DNA from: an uncultured Coriobacteriaceae bacterium
Lineage (GTDB): Bacteria; Actinomycetota; Coriobacteriia; Coriobacteriales; QAMH01
Length of the DNA stretch: 16,186 nucleotides
NCBI GenBank assembly: GCA_902783175.1
Contig: CACZQA010000043.1
Span: 1 to 16,186 of the forward strand
Reading direction: 5' to 3'
Positions 14,448 to 16,186 of this stretch are shown here, piece after piece. Numbering within the stretch: position 1 is the stretch's first letter; every line of letters starts with the position of its first letter. The position numbers and the translations under genes are program-made. The notes beneath the pieces are model-generated. The model was not told where the DNA came from, made no database searches, and saw nothing but the letters and a program-made list of their open reading frames with translations.

Positions 14448-15722
14448 TTACTGCTCGCCTCCTTCGGAAACCTCGGCAGCTGCTTTCTCGGCAGGCTCGG
14501 AGGTAGCGGCAGCAGCAGAGCCGTGCGTGATGCCGTGCTTCTTGTCGTATTCGCGTACGGGCTCCCAATCGGGTCCGCCAGCACCCTCGGTGCGGCCGGC
14601 GGCCTTCATGCCGATGCCGTGGACGATGAGCGCCGCGGCGAGGACGCCGGTGATGGTGAGCGCAACAGGCGTCGGCTGGACGCGCAGGCTGCCGATGTGG
14701 ATGTCCTTCATGCGGTTCAGGAACGGAGCGTTGAAGTCGATCCAGTTGCGCTGGGTGACGCGCGGATCGCCGGATGCGCAGCCGATGCAGGGAGCGCCTG
14801 CGTCGACGCACCAGCTCACGCGGCGGTTCCAGCGAATGGTGCCGCAGTTTGCCTTGGTCTGCGGGCCCTTGCAGCCCATGGCGTACAGGCAGTAGCCCTT
14901 GGCCTCTTCTTCGCTACCGAACTCGTAGACGAACTCGCCGTTCTCGAAGTGGCCACGGCGCTGGCAGTTGTCGTGAATCGTCTCGCCGTAGTAGACCTCG
15001 GGCATGTTGTACTCGTTGAGCTGGGGAAGCGTGCCGAGCAGCAGGTACTGCACGATGACCGCGACCAGTGTGGCCGGGTTGCACGGGCAGGTGGGCAGGT
15101 TGACGACCGGGGTGTTGACGCCGTTGTCTGCCATGTACTTCTGGATGCCGCATGCTCCGCCGGGGTTGGGCTCGGCAGCGCAGAAGCCGCCGTCGACGGC
15201 GCAGGAACCGGCGGCGATGACGGCCGCGGCGTTCTTGCAGACATCGAGAAGCGGGCTTTCGCCAGGAGCGCAGGTGGCTTCGCCGGCGATGCGCAGGGCA
15301 TCACCGTTCCACCTGGTCATGACAGCGCCTTCGACAACCAGGACGTACTTGCCGGGGAACGCTTTGATGGTCTGCTCGCGGGATTCCTCGAGGGAATAGC
15401 CAGCAGCCGCGGAAAGCGTCTCGGAGTAGTTGAGCGCGATGTACTCGAGAATGAGCGTTGCAGGATCGGGATCGTCGGCCTGGGCAAACGACTCGGTGCA
15501 GCCGGTGCAGCTTCCAAGCTCCATCCAGACCACCGGTGCGAGCTTGCCCTCGCCACGACCGCCGTTCGTGCCGATGAGCGCATTCTCTTCGATAGCCTCG
15601 GCGACGTCGATGCCCGTCACGCCCTCGATGCCGATTGCAGCGGCAATCGAACCACAGAACGCGAGGAAGGCACGACGCGTAAGACCACGCGACTCAAGCG
15701 ACTCGATAAACGAATCTTTCAT
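14448..15722 (-). CDS. hyaA: [NiFe] hydrogenase small subunit with Tat signal and C-terminal anchor
   Basis: A 424-residue electron-transfer subunit. The Tat motif is LTRRAFLAF (14-22) followed by a hydrophobic stretch. Proximal cluster ligands are C72 and C75 (SCTGCTE), C174 (GSCAVDGG) and a Cys in PTCPCNP (212 or 214). The distal cluster has H250, C253, C278 and C284. The medial region has C293, C312 and C315, plus C305 in VSWCVDAG where most relatives have Pro; four Cys suggest a [4Fe-4S] medial cluster. The CTGC motif lacks the extra Cys of O2-tolerant enzymes. A membrane helix at about 352-371 anchors the protein, and an Ala/Glu-rich tail follows. The ATG at 15722 is preferred: GGAGG lies 5 bases upstream, and the Tat motif falls at the right distance. 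First gene of the operon. Confidence 0.95.
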   Translation of the reverse strand: MKDSFIESLESRGLTRRAFLAFCGSIAAAIGIEGVTGIDVAEAIEENALIGTNGGRGEGKLAPVVWMELGSCTGCTESFAQADDPDPATLILEYIALNYSETLSAAAGYSLEESREQTIKAFPGKYVLVVEGAVMTRWNGDALRIAGEATCAPGESPLLDVCKNAAAVIAAGSCAVDGGFCAAEPNPGGACGIQKYMADNGVNTPVVNLPTCPCNPATLVAVIVQYLLLGTLPQLNEYNMPEVYYGETIHDNCQRRGHFENGEFVYEFGSEEEAKGYCLYAMGCKGPQTKANCGTIRWNRRVSWCVDAGAPCIGCASGDPRVTQRNWIDFNAPFLNRMKDIHIGSLRVQPTPVALTITGVLAAALIVHGIGMKAAGRTEGAGGPDWEPVREYDKKHGITHGSAAAATSEPAEKAAAEVSEGGEQ

Positions 15723-15801
15723 AGATACCTCCATCTTTCGGTCAAACCCGCCGTCTGCATTCCCCCAACGCAGATAACAGCAGGGTAACGACAACAGACC
15801 C

Positions 15802-15807
15802 ATCATA
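15802..15807 (-). promoter_or_regulatory. Candidate -10 box for hyaABC
   Basis: On the - strand this reads TATGAT, about 80 bases before the hyaA ATG. No -35 hexamer is seen at 17 bases, which would fit an activator-dependent promoter. An alternative pair, TTGTGA and TTAATT 17 bases apart (15835 to 15807), overlaps it. Confidence 0.35.
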
Positions 15808-15819
15808 ATTAACGGGCTG

Positions 15820-15851
15820 TTTGTTCCCTTCACAAAACGGTTGGGAAACAA
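15820..15851. promoter_or_regulatory. Dyad in the hya-smpB spacer, possible operator
   Basis: TTTGT-N7-ACAAA forms a 17-bp dyad (15820-15836). A second, wider imperfect dyad pairs TTTGTTCCC (15820-15828) with GGGAAACAA (15843-15851). Both lie near the expected -35 region of the hya promoter. They do not match the FNR or CRP consensus well. The rest of the 222-base divergent spacer shows only the promoters listed. Confidence 0.3.
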
Positions 15852-15865
15852 TCGTCGGGCGGAAT

Positions 15866-15894
15866 TTTACCGTCAACGGAAGCTCTTCTACAAT
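15866..15894 (+). promoter_or_regulatory. Candidate promoter of smpB
   Basis: TTTACC (15866-15871) and TACAAT (15889-15894) are 17 bases apart. The predicted start of transcription is about 44 bases before the smpB ATG. Confidence 0.55.
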
Positions 15895-15944
15895 AACGAA
15901 CACGTGCGAGTTCAGTGTGAAAAACAGCAGGTAAATAACATCCT

Positions 15945-16186
15945 ATGAAGACCGAAAAGACCTACATAGCCAAGAACCGAAAGGCGTTTCACGACTACTT
16001 CGTGGAAGACCGCATCGAGGCGGGCATCGAGCTGACCGGGACCGAGGTCTGCTCGCTGCGCGAGAACTCGGCGCAGCTGCGCGACTGCTTCATCGTGATC
16101 CGCAGGGGCGAGGCATGGCTCAACGGCGTGCACATTTCGCCGTACAGCCACGGCAGCATCTTCAATGTGGATCCGGAGCGCCGCCG
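15945..16186 (+). CDS. smpB: SsrA-binding protein SmpB, N-terminal part (partial)
   Basis: The first 80 codons are present; the gene runs off the window end. The N-terminus KTYIAKNRKAFHDYFVEDRI and the following ELTGTEV, LRENSAQLRDCF and HISPYSHG segments are the SmpB beta-barrel, which binds tmRNA and delivers it to stalled ribosomes. The usual Lys of TEVKSLR is Cys here (TEVCSLREN). AGCAGG lies about 13 bases before the ATG. It is transcribed divergently from hyaABC. The ssrA gene is not in the window. Confidence 0.95.
   Translation, partial: MKTEKTYIAKNRKAFHDYFVEDRIEAGIELTGTEVCSLRENSAQLRDCFIVIRRGEAWLNGVHISPYSHGSIFNVDPERR

Noticed and set aside
14448..15722. O2-tolerant-type proximal cluster
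   Set aside because: The motif is CTGC, without the extra Cys (CTCC) that marks the 6-Cys proximal cluster of O2-tolerant group 1 enzymes.
12738..15788. A 1016-codon open frame on the + strand across hyaB and hyaA
   Set aside because: It is fully antisense to two genes with clear motifs. Its translation is rich in V, D, H, R and L with no recognisable domain. Long antisense frames are expected in GC-rich coding DNA.
1..16186. CRISPR arrays, tRNA or rRNA genes, insertion sequences
   Set aside because: No repeated direct units with spacers, no cloverleaf sequences, and no transposase-like frames were seen.

Overview
The window is a GC-rich (roughly 60-65%) stretch of a bacterial chromosome. 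The order uvrC-rapZ-yvcK-whiA, the Arg-type P-loop in RapZ, the murT-gatD pair and a membrane-anchored respiratory-type [NiFe] hydrogenase together suggest an anaerobic actinobacterium of the class Coriobacteriia (Eggerthellaceae or a relative). That placement is inference from gene content and protein style, not a database match.

Layout. Bases 1-4943 are a tight + strand run: the 3' end of uvrC, then rapZ, yvcK, whiA, proA and nadD. Starts are overlapping or touching (yvcK/whiA overlap by 22 bases; rapZ/yvcK by 1; proA/nadD are 1 base apart). Bases 5008-8236 continue with yqeK, rsfS, murT and gatD. yqeK carries an in-frame TAG at codon 29, between its first metal-binding His and its HD motif, so as read here it is broken. 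Bases 8373-9521 encode a multi-spanning membrane protein with an internal duplication and a long Pro/Ala/Glu tail. Bases 9577-10582 are the rplM-rpsI ribosomal operon with its own promoter and terminator. Bases 10692-11837 hold a shikimate-kinase-like P-loop kinase followed by a hydrogenase maturation protease. A bidirectional terminator at 11916-11943 separates these from the convergent - strand operon hyaA-hyaB-hyaC (15722 down to 11971). A 222-base divergent spacer follows, then the 5' part of smpB, which runs off the window.

How the genes work together. The left half is housekeeping and cell-envelope control: DNA repair, P-loop and CofD-family regulators of metabolism and envelope, proline and NAD synthesis, ribosome silencing and lipid II amidation. 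The right half is an H2-uptake module. HyaA carries a Tat signal and Fe-S clusters, HyaB the NiFe site, and HyaC is the haem b quinone-side anchor. The protease that should trim the HyaB C-terminus is encoded just past hyaC on the opposite strand, in an operon with the kinase. The genes for NiFe cofactor assembly (hyp) are not in the window.

Most unusual points: the amber codon in yqeK; a Cys in place of the usual Pro near the medial cluster of HyaA, predicting a [4Fe-4S] medial cluster; the loss of a shikimate-binding Arg in the kinase, whose start also looks leaderless; and a recurring -10-like box in front of several genes.
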